Positions 28,063 to 37,521 of a stretch of 47,934 nucleotides of DNA are shown piece by piece. Source of the DNA: Dehalococcoidia bacterium (GTDB lineage: Bacteria; Chloroflexota; Dehalococcoidia; Tepidiformales; Tepidiformaceae); the NCBI GenBank assembly GCA_020432045.1, contig JAGQHB010000003.1:1-47934 (forward strand). The letters run 5' to 3'. Position 1 is the stretch's first letter, and each line of letters starts with the position of its first letter. The notes beneath the pieces are model-generated. The model did no database searches, was not told the origin of the DNA, and was given only the letters and a program-made list of their open reading frames with translations. Position numbers and translations under genes: made by a program.

Positions 28063-29739
28063 ATGAGACAGTCGATCCCTCTGCTTCGCCTGGCTGCAGC
28101 GTGTGCGGCAGCGCCGCTGGCGGCCGTGATGGTGCTGGCGGCCACGCTTCTGGTGGCGCACCCGGGTGACTGGCCGATGGTGGCCGGTGCCCTGGTCATG
28201 GCCGCAGCAGGCACCGCCGTGTGCGCCGCACTCTGGCTGCACACCTCGCAATTCATCGCTTCCGCCTGCCAGATGATGGACCAGATGCCCGACGCCGAAG
28301 CCGGCAGGCTCCCGCGGACACCGGTCACGGAGCTCCAGGCCCTCTCGAAGACTTACTCGAACATGGCATCCCGCTGGGCGGCGCGGCGCCAGTCCCTGAC
28401 TAAGGACGCCTACACGGATTCATTGACCGGGCTTGAGAACCGCAACTCGTTCAGCCGGAGCCTGACGACCGCGCTCGATCGTGTCGACCGGAACAGATCT
28501 GTCGCTCTGTTGTTCCTTGACCTGGACCGGTTCAAGCAAGTGAACGACAACCTCGGGCACGCCGTCGGTGACGAGTTGCTCCGCGCAGTGGCACGACGGC
28601 TGCTCCAGGTGGCGGAATCGGTCACCCCGGGGGTCAGGCATGGCAGCGTGCGTGTCGGCAGGTTAGGCGGGGACGAATTCACGATGATGGTCGCTGGGAA
28701 AGACGTCGAACAGCGGGCTATGCGAATGGCCGATGGCGTCCTCGCGATTTGCCGGAAGCCGATCGTTGTCGATGGGCATGAACTGTTCGCGAATGTGAGC
28801 ATCGGGATTGCGTTTGCATTCCAGCGGATGCCGACGACGGAGTTGCTTCGGAGAGCGGACATCGCCCTCTACAACGCAAAGTCAGCCGGCAAGGGCCGCC
28901 ACTCGATCTATCGTGCTCCGCTAAATGAACCCGATATCGATCCGGCCGCTCTCGAGAGTGGCTTGCGCCGGGCGGTGGAACGCGGCGAATTGGAGATGGT
29001 GTTCCAGCCAGAAGTCGACCTGAAAACAGGATACACGGTGGGCATGGAGGCATTGCTTCGTTGGAATCACCCGCACCTGGGCCGGCTCAGCCCCGACAGC
29101 TTCATCGAACTTGCCGAAGAGTCGGGAGAGATTAGCCGGATCGGCCAATGGGTGCTGCACGCTGCATGCCGGGAACTGGCGGCGCTCAAGCAGAGCCACG
29201 AGGTAGCGGCGGATCTTGTGATGGGCGTAAACCTTTCGGCAGCGGAGTTCCTTGGACCGGAGCTGCTTTCGTCCGTCCGGTCGGCACTGCGGGAGTCCGC
29301 ACTCATTCCCTCAAGCCTCCGTATTGAGCTCTCGGAGACTGTCCTCGCCGAGAACCTGGCGGACGCGGCAGAAGCCATGGCCAGTCTGCGGGCGTTGGGC
29401 GTCGAGGTGGCGATCGACGACTTCGGAACGGGATATTCCTCGCTGAAGTATCTGCAATCGCTGCCCATCAATGTGCTCAAGATCGACAAGTCGTTCATCG
29501 ATGGGATGGGGAAAGACGAACGCTCGAACGCCATCGTCCAATCGATCCTGGAGCTTGGTCGAAAGCTGGGGTTGGAAGTCGTGGCCGAAGGGATCGAGGC
29601 CCGGGATCAGGCGCTCGCACTGCGCCGAGCGGGTTGTACACGCGCGCAGGGGTACCTCTTCGCGAAGCCGCTTGCACGCGCGGAGCTGGACCAATACCTG
29701 TTTGACGAGCAAGAACGAAGAGCCACACACGTGGCGTGA
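28063..29739 (+). CDS. Membrane-anchored GGDEF-EAL cyclic-di-GMP enzyme
   Basis: A 558-residue protein. Two N-terminal helices (about 8-32 and 38-59) are followed by a HAMP-like linker, a GGDEF domain (about 112-285) and an EAL domain (about 295-545). The cyclase motif is intact (RLGGDEF at 200-206) and the phosphodiesterase motif is intact (GMEALLRW, Glu329; DDFGTGYSSL at 452), so both making and breaking of cyclic di-GMP are possible. No RxxD inhibition site stands before GGDEF. Only a short extracytoplasmic loop exists, so a sensor domain is missing. The ribosome site is weak. It lies upstream of the MFS gene but with 83 nt and a likely operator between. Confidence 0.93.
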   Translation: MRQSIPLLRLAAACAAAPLAAVMVLAATLLVAHPGDWPMVAGALVMAAAGTAVCAALWLHTSQFIASACQMMDQMPDAEAGRLPRTPVTELQALSKTYSNMASRWAARRQSLTKDAYTDSLTGLENRNSFSRSLTTALDRVDRNRSVALLFLDLDRFKQVNDNLGHAVGDELLRAVARRLLQVAESVTPGVRHGSVRVGRLGGDEFTMMVAGKDVEQRAMRMADGVLAICRKPIVVDGHELFANVSIGIAFAFQRMPTTELLRRADIALYNAKSAGKGRHSIYRAPLNEPDIDPAALESGLRRAVERGELEMVFQPEVDLKTGYTVGMEALLRWNHPHLGRLSPDSFIELAEESGEISRIGQWVLHAACRELAALKQSHEVAADLVMGVNLSAAEFLGPELLSSVRSALRESALIPSSLRIELSETVLAENLADAAEAMASLRALGVEVAIDDFGTGYSSLKYLQSLPINVLKIDKSFIDGMGKDERSNAIVQSILELGRKLGLEVVAEGIEARDQALALRRAGCTRAQGYLFAKPLARAELDQYLFDEQERRATHVA

Positions 29740-29756
29740 TCTTCCTAACGGCACCT

Positions 29757-29786
29757 TGACGTTGACGGAAACGTTACCCAACGTCA
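29757..29786 (+). promoter_or_regulatory. Candidate operator before the MFS-GGT-acylase cluster
   Basis: TGACGTTG (29757-29764) and CAACGTCA (29779-29786) are perfect inverted repeats with AACGTT between them (29770-29775). Two overlapping TTGACG hexamers at 29756 and 29762 could be a -35. The MFS ATG follows 37 nt later behind CAGGAG. It looks like a dimeric repressor site (TetR-like in form), but no regulator gene is adjacent. Confidence 0.45.
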
Positions 29787-29822
29787 CGCTATCGCTGACG
29801 CGAACAATCAGGAGCGTGGCGA

Positions 29823-31196
29823 ATGACTGCCTCGGAAAGTATGCGCGGTGGCATGCCGGGTGGCGCTGGACCGGGACGAGGTTCGAAGCCGTCGCTCCGG
29901 GCGGCAATGGTAGTGTTCCAGTACCGCCACTACCGCTACCTGTGGACCTCTTCAGCTCTGTCGTTCACGGGCATGCAGATTCAGCAGGTTGCACGCGCCT
30001 TGCTCGCGTGGGAGCTAACCAAGTCCTACGGTGCAGTGGGTGCTGTCTCGCTTTCGTTCGGACTCCCGATGATGCTGTTTTCGCTGATCGGCGGGTCGCT
30101 CGCCGACCGGCTTGAGAAGCGGAACCTGACGCTCATGACCCAGGCTGGCGTGGGAATCCTTTCGCTAATCACGGCGGTCTTGATTACCACGGACGTGATC
30201 ACGATCCAGATACTGCTGGGCCTCGGCCTTGTGCAGGGCACGTTCTTCGCGCTCGGTATGCCGGCTCGCACGCCGCTTATGGCCGAAGTTGTCGGCCCGC
30301 GAAACGTGATGAGCGCGATCGCCATGTCCAATGCTGCGATGAACGCCACGCGGCTGCTGGGGCCGGCTATCGCCGGGGTGCTGGTCGCCCTGTGGGGAAT
30401 TGATTCGGCGTACTACGTGATGTCCATGTTCTACGCACTGGCGATCGTGACGATGCTGCGAGTACCAACCGGCCTGAGTGAACTGGCGCGAGTAGAGTCA
30501 GGCGCGTTTCGCCGGCCGCAGGGCAATATGTTTGTCGAAATCGGGCGTGGGCTTTCGTATGTCGCCCGGCATCCACGGCTGCGTCTTCTGATCGGGATGC
30601 TATTCATCCTCACATTCTTCGCGTCGCCTTACATCATCCTCCTCCCGGGATTCGTCCAGGACGACCTCGGTCGAAGTAAGAGCGCATTCGCCGTGCTTCA
30701 GATGGTTTCCGGTGTCGGTGCTCTGGCAGGAGCGCTTGGCATCGCTACGCTCACAGGCCACGACCGGAAGCCGCTGATCCAGTGGGTTGCGGGAATCCTC
30801 ACAGGCGCGGGACTGATCCTGCTGGCGGTGGGGTCGAGCCTGTTCGGCTTTGGCGGCGCTTGCGTGGCAGTGCTCTTCCTCGGGCTCTTCCTTACCGCCT
30901 ACCAGACGCTCAACAACACGATGCTGATGGACGAGGCCGACCCTGAGTATTACGGCCGCGTGATGAGTATCAACATGCTCACGTTCAGCGCCATGCCCGT
31001 CATGGCCTACCCGCTGGGGGCGATTGCTGATGCCTTCGGGGCGAAGCAGACGTTCTTCGCCGAAGGGGCGATTGTCGCGGGGTTCATGGTGCTGGTTGCC
31101 GTCATCAATTCGCGGTACACGTTCGGCCGCCTCTCGTCCCACGTCCGGCAGGTGACGGTGACGCACGGAGCGGAAGAACGCACGAGCGCAGCCTGA
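29823..31196 (+). CDS. MFS transporter (MFS_3-like)
   Basis: A 457-residue, 12-helix transporter. The first helix region reads YRYLWTSSALSFTGMQIQQV; the loop GGSLADRLEKRNLTLMTQAG carries the MFS A-motif pattern, and NATRLLGPAIAGVLVALWG and YYGRVMSINMLTFSAMPVMA match the same family as the MFS gene at 7065. Probably a drug or metabolite exporter; direction is inferred. CAGGAG precedes the ATG. It is the first gene of a co-directional cluster with gamma-glutamyltransferase, a beta-lactamase-fold hydrolase and penicillin acylase, which suggests its substrate is linked to theirs. Confidence 0.9.
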   Translation: MTASESMRGGMPGGAGPGRGSKPSLRAAMVVFQYRHYRYLWTSSALSFTGMQIQQVARALLAWELTKSYGAVGAVSLSFGLPMMLFSLIGGSLADRLEKRNLTLMTQAGVGILSLITAVLITTDVITIQILLGLGLVQGTFFALGMPARTPLMAEVVGPRNVMSAIAMSNAAMNATRLLGPAIAGVLVALWGIDSAYYVMSMFYALAIVTMLRVPTGLSELARVESGAFRRPQGNMFVEIGRGLSYVARHPRLRLLIGMLFILTFFASPYIILLPGFVQDDLGRSKSAFAVLQMVSGVGALAGALGIATLTGHDRKPLIQWVAGILTGAGLILLAVGSSLFGFGGACVAVLFLGLFLTAYQTLNNTMLMDEADPEYYGRVMSINMLTFSAMPVMAYPLGAIADAFGAKQTFFAEGAIVAGFMVLVAVINSRYTFGRLSSHVRQVTVTHGAEERTSAA

Positions 31197-31280
31197 GTTT
31201 CAAGCGCAACGGCTGAAAGTTGCGGCCACACCGGCTTGGGGCTAGAACTGGCCGACGATACAGATCACTGGGAGCGCTTC

Positions 31281-32975
31281 ATGCTGAATGTGCCCGACGG
31301 CCGGGATCCCTGGACGGTCAAACAGCCCGCCTTCGGATCCCGGGGAATGGTTACATCGAACCATCCACTCGCGTCACTGGCAGGCACCGAGATACTTCTC
31401 GCGGGTGGAAACGCCGTCGATGCTGCCATTGCAACGATGCTGGCGTTGACGGTCGTCGAACCGATGATGGTGACAATCTTCGGGGCGGGGTTCGTGAACA
31501 TCCGCCTCGCGGATGGGACGGCCGTCGTTGTCGACAACTACGCAACGGTGCCGCTCCGCGCCACACCGGACCTGTATGACGCCGACCTGAACAGCATCGA
31601 CCACGTGGTCGCAGGTGACGTGAACGCAACGGGCCATCTTGCGGTCGCTGTCGGCGGGACGATCAAGGGATGGGCGCTCGCGGTGGAGAAATACGGGCGC
31701 CTCTCACTGGCCGAGGTCGCCGCTCCGGCGATCCGTTTCGCCCGCCAGGGCTACCGTGTTAGTCCCTACCTGCACGAGAGCATCCGTTCCAACCGTGAGC
31801 GGTTGGAACGCTCGCCGGACAGCGCCAAGGTATTCCTCCCCGGCGGGGCCATCCCCGCAGCGGGCGACCGAATCAGCCGCCCGGAGTATGGCGACACCCT
31901 GGAAGTGATTGGAAGGAAGGGACCTGACTACCTGTACCACGGCCCGCTGGGCACCGCGATCGTCGATGACATGGCGGCAAACGGTGGACTGATCACGCAG
32001 GCCGACCTCGACTCGTATCGCGTGTACGAACGCCCGCCGGCCAGCGGAAAAGCGTTCGGCGTTGAGATTTCGGCGCCACCGCCGCCCTCGTCTGGTGGGG
32101 CGCATATTGTCCAGATCCTGAAAATCCTGGAAGGGTTCCCGATCAAGCAATGGGGGTTCGGAGCGGCAAATACGGTCCACGTGACGGCCGAGGCCATGAA
32201 GATCGCGTTTGCTGACCGGTTCACGTACATGGCCGACCCGACGACCACAGACATCCCGCTCGAATGGCTGATGTCTGACCGGTATGCGGCAGAGCGACGG
32301 GTGCAGATCGACCTTAGCCGGGCACAGCCGTTCACGGCAGGGATCCCCCCGGACCGTGAATCGGCATCGACGACGCATTGCACGGCCATGGACGCGGACG
32401 GGAACGTGGTCGCGACGACGAACACGCTTCACTACGGTTTCGGGTCAGCTGTCACCGTGCCTGGCACAGGTATGCTGCTCAACAACTGCATGCAACTCAT
32501 GGACCCAATCCCGGGACGGACCAACTCCATCGCCCCGGGGAAACGCATCCTCTCTTCAATGTCGCCGACAATCGTGCTGCGCGACGGAGAGCCCTGGATG
32601 GCGCTTGGCCTGCCGGGCGGGCTGAAGATCTTTGGTGCTGTAATGCAGGCGATCGTCAACGTCGTGGTCCACGAGATGACGATCCAGCAGGCGTTCGAAG
32701 CGCCACGGCTCTGGGACCGTGGGCCCGAGCTGGAGCTAGAACGTGGCTTCCCCCACTTCGACCTGCTGGCCAAGGAGATGGAACACCGGGGACACAGGGT
32801 CGCGCCACTGTTCAAAGTCGCGGGGGGCATGAATGGATTGATGCGGCATCGAGACCGTGGCCTCATCGAAGGAGGCGCCTGTTGGCGGGCCGATGGAGCA
32901 CCGATCGGTGTCTCCGGCGGCGATGCCCTCGTCGAATTCGGCGACACCGCTGCGGCCATGCACCATGGCGGCTGA
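31281..32975 (+). CDS. ggt: Gamma-glutamyltransferase family Ntn-hydrolase
   Basis: A 564-residue member of the gamma-glutamyltransferase family, which cleaves or transfers gamma-glutamyl groups after self-cleavage before a Thr. The nucleophile is Thr364 in ESASTTHCTAMDADGNVV; ahead of it come GSRGMVTSNHPLAS and GGNAVDAAIATMLALTVVEP. The small-subunit part includes the SSMSPTIVL and LGLPGGLKIFGAV segments that hold the glutamyl group. No signal peptide is present, unlike periplasmic GGT, so it probably acts in the cytosol. ATG 31281 has GGGAG upstream. The 84 nt after the MFS gene hold only a small hairpin (CGCAAC/GTTGCG). The true substrate may be another amide. Confidence 0.9.
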   Translation: MLNVPDGRDPWTVKQPAFGSRGMVTSNHPLASLAGTEILLAGGNAVDAAIATMLALTVVEPMMVTIFGAGFVNIRLADGTAVVVDNYATVPLRATPDLYDADLNSIDHVVAGDVNATGHLAVAVGGTIKGWALAVEKYGRLSLAEVAAPAIRFARQGYRVSPYLHESIRSNRERLERSPDSAKVFLPGGAIPAAGDRISRPEYGDTLEVIGRKGPDYLYHGPLGTAIVDDMAANGGLITQADLDSYRVYERPPASGKAFGVEISAPPPPSSGGAHIVQILKILEGFPIKQWGFGAANTVHVTAEAMKIAFADRFTYMADPTTTDIPLEWLMSDRYAAERRVQIDLSRAQPFTAGIPPDRESASTTHCTAMDADGNVVATTNTLHYGFGSAVTVPGTGMLLNNCMQLMDPIPGRTNSIAPGKRILSSMSPTIVLRDGEPWMALGLPGGLKIFGAVMQAIVNVVVHEMTIQQAFEAPRLWDRGPELELERGFPHFDLLAKEMEHRGHRVAPLFKVAGGMNGLMRHRDRGLIEGGACWRADGAPIGVSGGDALVEFGDTAAAMHHGG

Positions 32976-34173
32976 GGCCCTGATCACGGGCAACTGCGAG
33001 CCCGAATTCGAAGCCGTAGGCGAAGCATTCAGGGAAAACTTTGCCGAACGCGACGAGATCGGCGCCGCCGTTTCCGTGGTCGTTGGCAGCCGAACCGTCG
33101 TTGACCTGTGGGGCGGATGGATGGATCGTGGCCGCTCGTCTCCGTGGCGAGAGGACGCCATCGTCAACGTCTGGTCGGTCGGAAAGCCGTTCCTTGCGGT
33201 TTCGCTGTTTCAGCTGATCGATGCGGGCAAAGTAGAACTCGAGGCTCCGGTGGCGCGCTACTGGCCCGAATTCGCCCAGGCGGGCAAGGAATCGATCACG
33301 GTCCGGCAGGTCCTCAATCATTCGTGCGGCCTACCCGCCATCGGCAAGCCGCTTCCGGCGGGCTTCATGCTGACTAGCTGGGAAGGCATGGTCGAGGCGA
33401 TCGCGGAACAGGAGCCGTGGTGGGAGCCGGGCACACGCTTTGGTTATCACGTCAACACGTTCGGGTTCCTCGTCGGCGAGCTGATCCGGAGAGTCGACGG
33501 CCGCCGTTACGGGGCGTATGTGCGGGAAGAGATCGCCGAGAAGCACGGCATCGATTTCCTCGCCGGGTTCGGCCCGGAGCATGATGCACGCGTCGCCGAG
33601 TGGGTCGCCTACGTGGCGCCACCGGATGAGCCGTCTCAGCGGCCATGGTTGGACCAGGACCCCGCGACGTTGAGCGGCGTCGACCTTGCTCGCTACATGG
33701 CCTACCGGAACCCGGCGCCGCTGCCCGGCACGGACATGAACTCCAGGGTGTGGCGGGCCGCCGAGTACCCCGCGACGAACCCGCACAGCAACGCGCGGGC
33801 GGTGGCGCGGTTCTACGGGGCGCTCGCGACGGGCGGAATGCTCGACACGGGCCGCCTCGTATCGTCTGAATCGATCGAACGTGCGAACACAATCGAGTCG
33901 GACGGCGAGGACGCGATGCTCATGCGCCCGAACCGGTTCGGGCTGGGGTTCCAGCTCACAATCCCGGGAGTGAGGCCGCTCGGGCCGGGCCCCCGTGCCT
34001 TCGGCCACTACGGCAACGGGGCAGTCCTCGGGTTCGCCGACCCGGACGCTGGCATAGGATTCGCGTACGTGTGTAACCGCGCAGGCCGCTCCTGGCGGGA
34101 CCCGCGAAACATCGCGCTGGTGGACGCGTTGTACGCAGCCTCGGGGCAGCCCGCGCCAGTGCCAACTGGATAA
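32965..34173 (+). CDS. Beta-lactamase-fold serine hydrolase (class C/esterase type)
   Basis: A 402-residue serine hydrolase of the beta-lactamase/EstB superfamily. The nucleophile motif is WSVGKPF (Ser71 and Lys74), the Tyr motif is FGYHVNTFG (Tyr161) and the third motif near the end is FGHYGNGAVLGFAD. No signal peptide is seen, so it is not a classical periplasmic beta-lactamase; esterase or amidase activity is more likely. ATG 32965 overlaps the end of the gamma-glutamyltransferase gene by 11 nt and has no own ribosome site, so it is translationally coupled. The penicillin acylase gene follows after 16 nt. Confidence 0.88.
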   Translation: MAAEALITGNCEPEFEAVGEAFRENFAERDEIGAAVSVVVGSRTVVDLWGGWMDRGRSSPWREDAIVNVWSVGKPFLAVSLFQLIDAGKVELEAPVARYWPEFAQAGKESITVRQVLNHSCGLPAIGKPLPAGFMLTSWEGMVEAIAEQEPWWEPGTRFGYHVNTFGFLVGELIRRVDGRRYGAYVREEIAEKHGIDFLAGFGPEHDARVAEWVAYVAPPDEPSQRPWLDQDPATLSGVDLARYMAYRNPAPLPGTDMNSRVWRAAEYPATNPHSNARAVARFYGALATGGMLDTGRLVSSESIERANTIESDGEDAMLMRPNRFGLGFQLTIPGVRPLGPGPRAFGHYGNGAVLGFADPDAGIGFAYVCNRAGRSWRDPRNIALVDALYAASGQPAPVPTG

Positions 34174-34189
34174 CAAGGAGATTCGACTC

Positions 34190-36541
34190 ATGACCAACGT
34201 GCCGATGCCGGACTTTGCCGCTTCGCTTCCCCAGATGGACGGCGAAATCACTGCCGCCGGGCTCGATGGGCCAGTCTCTATTCGCAGGGATCAGTTCGGA
34301 ATCGCACACATTTCTGCGACAACCGAGCATGACGCCTGGTTCGGACAGGCATATGCCTCGGCCCAGGACCGGCTCTGGCAGATGGAGTGCGACCGGAGGA
34401 GAGCCACCGGACGGTGGGCCGAGGCGGCCGGCGCAGACGCGCGCTTTGCCGGAAGCGGAGCAGTCGCGACCGACATCCTTGGGCGACGGCTCCGATTGGC
34501 GGACGCGGCGAAGGCCGACTATGCCGCGATGACACCGGAAACCAGGGCGATGTTCGACGCATACGCCGACGGTGTGAACGCATTCCTCACGGCGGGCCAA
34601 CCACTCCCGGTCGAGTTTGGGCTCTGCGGGGTCACACCGGAGCCGTGGAAACCGTGGCACTCGCTCGCGCTGTTCAAGGTCAGGCACGTGCTGATGGGAA
34701 GCTGGCAGCAGAAGATCACGTGGGGGCAGGTGCTCGCACGGATCGGGCCCGACGCGTACGCCCGCCTTGAAGCCGGTTCACCGCCGGGAAGTGCCGTCAT
34801 CCTTCCACCGGGCGCGAAGGTCGAATCGCTGCTCAACGAAGCAGCCGATGAGATCGCAGCGGCGGCCGAGATGCTCGGCTACCTGGCTCACGGCGATGGT
34901 GGCTCTAACTCCTGGGCCGTGCACGGCACTCGGACTACGACGGGAAAACCCATCATCTGCAACGACAGCCACCGCGGACTCGACGTCCCGAACGCTTACT
35001 GGCAGGTTCACGTCATTTGCCCCGAATTCAACGTGATCGGCGCAACGTTCGCCGGGCTGCCGGGCTTCCCACACTTTGGCTACAACGGCTCTGTCGCGTG
35101 GAACATCACGCACACGCAGGCGGACTACCAGGACCTGTACGTGGAACGATTTGGGGCCGATGGACGGTACGAGACCCCGGCTGGCCCGGAGGCCGCTGAC
35201 CGCCGGGAGGAACGGATTCGCGTCCGGGGCGGAGACGATGTCGCTTTCGAGACCTGGGCAACGGCGCATGGCCCCGTAGTCCACGGCGACCCGCGTCAGG
35301 GGCTTGCCATCGCGATGCGGTATACAGCCACAGATGGCCCCTGCCGCCAGTGGGAAGTGCTGCGCCCAATGCTCCGTGCCAGGACCGTCGACGGCCTGTT
35401 CGGCACACAGGACGCGTGGGTCGACCCGGTGAACAACCTCGTTGCGGCCGACACGAGCGGAAACATCGGCTACCTGACTCGCGGGCGCCTGCCCATCCGC
35501 ACGACAAGTGCAGGACGCCGGATGCCAGTGGCGGGATGGACCGGCGAACACGAGTGGCACGGCGACGTACCAGTCGAGCGCATGCCGCGCTCCGTGAACC
35601 CCGACACCGGTTACATCGCCACCTCAAACCAGCGCGTGCTTGATGGCGACGACCCGTACATCTCGGACCTGTACGCACCCGCATTCCGAGGGGATCGCCT
35701 GCAAGAACTGCTCGGCGGCGGCGACCAACTCACGCCGGAACGCATCGCGTCGTTCCAGGGGGACGTTCTCTCCCCGGCTGCTCGTGCCTGGGCCAGCCTG
35801 TTGGCGCGGACGGGACCATTTTCTGGGCCAGCCGAGCGCGCGCGGGAGATGCTGACGTCGTGGGACGCCACGCTGCGGCCGGACGGAGGGGAGGGCCTGC
35901 TCTATGCGTATTTCCGCCGCGCAATCACCGAAGCCGTGCTGACTCCGGTGATCGGCAATGCCACGTGCCGGTGGCTCATGGACGAGAAGTCGCCAGGCGC
36001 TGGCCGGGTGCTCGCCCACTGGCTTTCCAACATTGTGTACCGGCTCGAAACCACGTACGCGACGAACGACCCATCCGGGCGGCCGTGGAGCGAAGTGCTG
36101 CCCGGAGCACTTGAGCTGGCGTGGATGGACGCTGCCGTGCAGTCGGGCGAGGACCCTTCGCGCTGGCGATGGGACGAACGGCATGGTCTCGCATCGAAAC
36201 ATGCCCTGAGTTCCGCGTTCCCGGACCTGGACGGGGCACTGGACCCGCCGACGGCACCCGCTGGCGGTGATGCAGACACGCTCCAGGCCGCCGCCTACGG
36301 GTGGAGCGGCAAGAGCGACTTCGTGATGACCACGCTCCCTGTCTATCGCCAGGTGGTGGACTTCGCGGTACCAGATCACGGGAGTTTCGTCATTCCGGGC
36401 GGTGTGTCAGGGCTCCCGGGGACCGCGCACTACGCGGACCAGGTGGAGCACTGGCGCACGCATACAAGGGTCCCGATGCAGTACGCACAGGGCAACATAG
36501 AGGCCAACGCAGCTCACACGCTGAGGCTTCGGCCGAAGTAG
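34190..36541 (+). CDS. Penicillin acylase family amidohydrolase
   Basis: A 783-residue Ntn-hydrolase precursor of the S45 family, which hydrolyses side-chain amides of penicillins, N-acyl-homoserine lactones or related N-acyl compounds. Self-cleavage is expected before Ser239 in GDGGSNSWAVHG, giving an alpha chain of about 238 residues and a beta chain that starts with the Ser nucleophile. The conserved NDSHRGLDVPNAYWQVHV and FPHFGYNGSVAWNITHT follow. Unlike periplasmic acylases it lacks a signal peptide, so it acts in the cytosol. AAGGAG precedes the ATG. Last gene of the MFS-GGT-hydrolase cluster. Confidence 0.92.
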   Translation: MTNVPMPDFAASLPQMDGEITAAGLDGPVSIRRDQFGIAHISATTEHDAWFGQAYASAQDRLWQMECDRRRATGRWAEAAGADARFAGSGAVATDILGRRLRLADAAKADYAAMTPETRAMFDAYADGVNAFLTAGQPLPVEFGLCGVTPEPWKPWHSLALFKVRHVLMGSWQQKITWGQVLARIGPDAYARLEAGSPPGSAVILPPGAKVESLLNEAADEIAAAAEMLGYLAHGDGGSNSWAVHGTRTTTGKPIICNDSHRGLDVPNAYWQVHVICPEFNVIGATFAGLPGFPHFGYNGSVAWNITHTQADYQDLYVERFGADGRYETPAGPEAADRREERIRVRGGDDVAFETWATAHGPVVHGDPRQGLAIAMRYTATDGPCRQWEVLRPMLRARTVDGLFGTQDAWVDPVNNLVAADTSGNIGYLTRGRLPIRTTSAGRRMPVAGWTGEHEWHGDVPVERMPRSVNPDTGYIATSNQRVLDGDDPYISDLYAPAFRGDRLQELLGGGDQLTPERIASFQGDVLSPAARAWASLLARTGPFSGPAERAREMLTSWDATLRPDGGEGLLYAYFRRAITEAVLTPVIGNATCRWLMDEKSPGAGRVLAHWLSNIVYRLETTYATNDPSGRPWSEVLPGALELAWMDAAVQSGEDPSRWRWDERHGLASKHALSSAFPDLDGALDPPTAPAGGDADTLQAAAYGWSGKSDFVMTTLPVYRQVVDFAVPDHGSFVIPGGVSGLPGTAHYADQVEHWRTHTRVPMQYAQGNIEANAAHTLRLRPK

Positions 36542-36557
36542 GGCGGGACCAAGGCAG

Positions 36558-37436
36558 TTACGGCCCGTACCAGACGCGGTGGGATGCCGCCGTGAGTCCT
36601 GTGGACTCGGGGATGGGCGCGGAAAACGACCCCGTCGCTCCAACGGGGAGCGGATCCGGAGAAACGTCAGCCGATGCGATGCGCGTTATGTTTCCATCTG
36701 CCCCGTAGACGGCTACAAACGCCACCGCCGAGGCGTCCTCGCTGCCATCGTTGCGGGCTGTGCCGGACACGGTGAGTCCGCCCGCGGTCGTGACATTGGA
36801 GGTAACCGTCGTAAGTTCGACCCGGAAGAAGAACTGCAGCAGCAGCGGGCTCGCCGTATCACAGGCGGACACCGACACGTCGAACGATGAGAAGGCGGGC
36901 GGATTATCAAAGTAGGCTTCAAACAGCGCGTCGCCACCAGGATCGATGAAGAGCGGAAGGACAAGCCCGCTGTCTGAGGCGACCGCGGCGCCAGCTGCGT
37001 TCTTGAGCGTTACGGTAACCTCGGCGCCATTATTCGTGTCGTTGGGGCCGATCACTGTGGACTTGCCATTCACGAACTCTCCGACGACATGAAGGACGCC
37101 CTCGCCGTCGACGAAGGATCCTGCTTTGCGCGTGGAGCACTGGCCGGTGACCGTCGGAGATGGGGATGGGCTGGGGGCCGGTGATGCTGAAGGAGACGGC
37201 CCGGGCGATGCTGTTGCGGATGGTGATGGCGAAGCGGATGCGCTGGCAGACGGCGACGCACTAACGGATGGCGACGGGGAAGCGCCGACTGCCGAATCCG
37301 CGGCGATCATCGGGATGCGGGACCTGAGTTCAAAGGACTCCGCCTGGAGTGGCGTCCCGTTCGAAAGGGCCATTCCGACGAGCGTGGCGGCGATAGCAAA
37401 AAGCAAGGCAGGACCGAGCGTGCGAAACAACTTCAC
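36558..37436 (-). CDS. Secreted protein with Ser/Pro/Ala-rich stalk, function unknown
   Basis: A 292-residue protein. The N-terminal hydrophobic stretch (LFRTLGPALLFAIAATLVGM) is a signal peptide or anchor. Residues about 52-97 are low complexity, nearly only Ser, Pro and Ala, and probably an extended stalk. Two beta-rich parts follow; GEFVNGKSTVIGPNDTNN and LTVSGTARNDGSEDASAVAF look like the FxLYD-type repeats found in extracellular proteins. The GTG start has AAGGAG at good spacing. In the upstream gap (37437-37521) GTTATCG occurs twice with an 18-bp period. No function is recognised. Confidence 0.7.
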   Translation of the reverse strand: MKLFRTLGPALLFAIAATLVGMALSNGTPLQAESFELRSRIPMIAADSAVGASPSPSVSASPSASASASPSPSATASPGPSPSASPAPSPSPSPTVTGQCSTRKAGSFVDGEGVLHVVGEFVNGKSTVIGPNDTNNGAEVTVTLKNAAGAAVASDSGLVLPLFIDPGGDALFEAYFDNPPAFSSFDVSVSACDTASPLLLQFFFRVELTTVTSNVTTAGGLTVSGTARNDGSEDASAVAFVAVYGADGNITRIASADVSPDPLPVGATGSFSAPIPESTGLTAASHRVWYGP

Positions 37437-37521
37437 GCAGTGACTCCTTCCGGGGCACAGAGCAGGTTACCACGGCCGATAACGATGTCAGCCGCGATAA
37501 CCCTTTCGGCCAACGGTGAAA

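Noticed and set aside
37180-37290. Tandem repeat array in the Ser/Pro/Ala coding stretch
   Set aside because: The GATG-rich periodicity on the plus strand follows from low-complexity codons of the secreted protein rather than from a separate repeat element.
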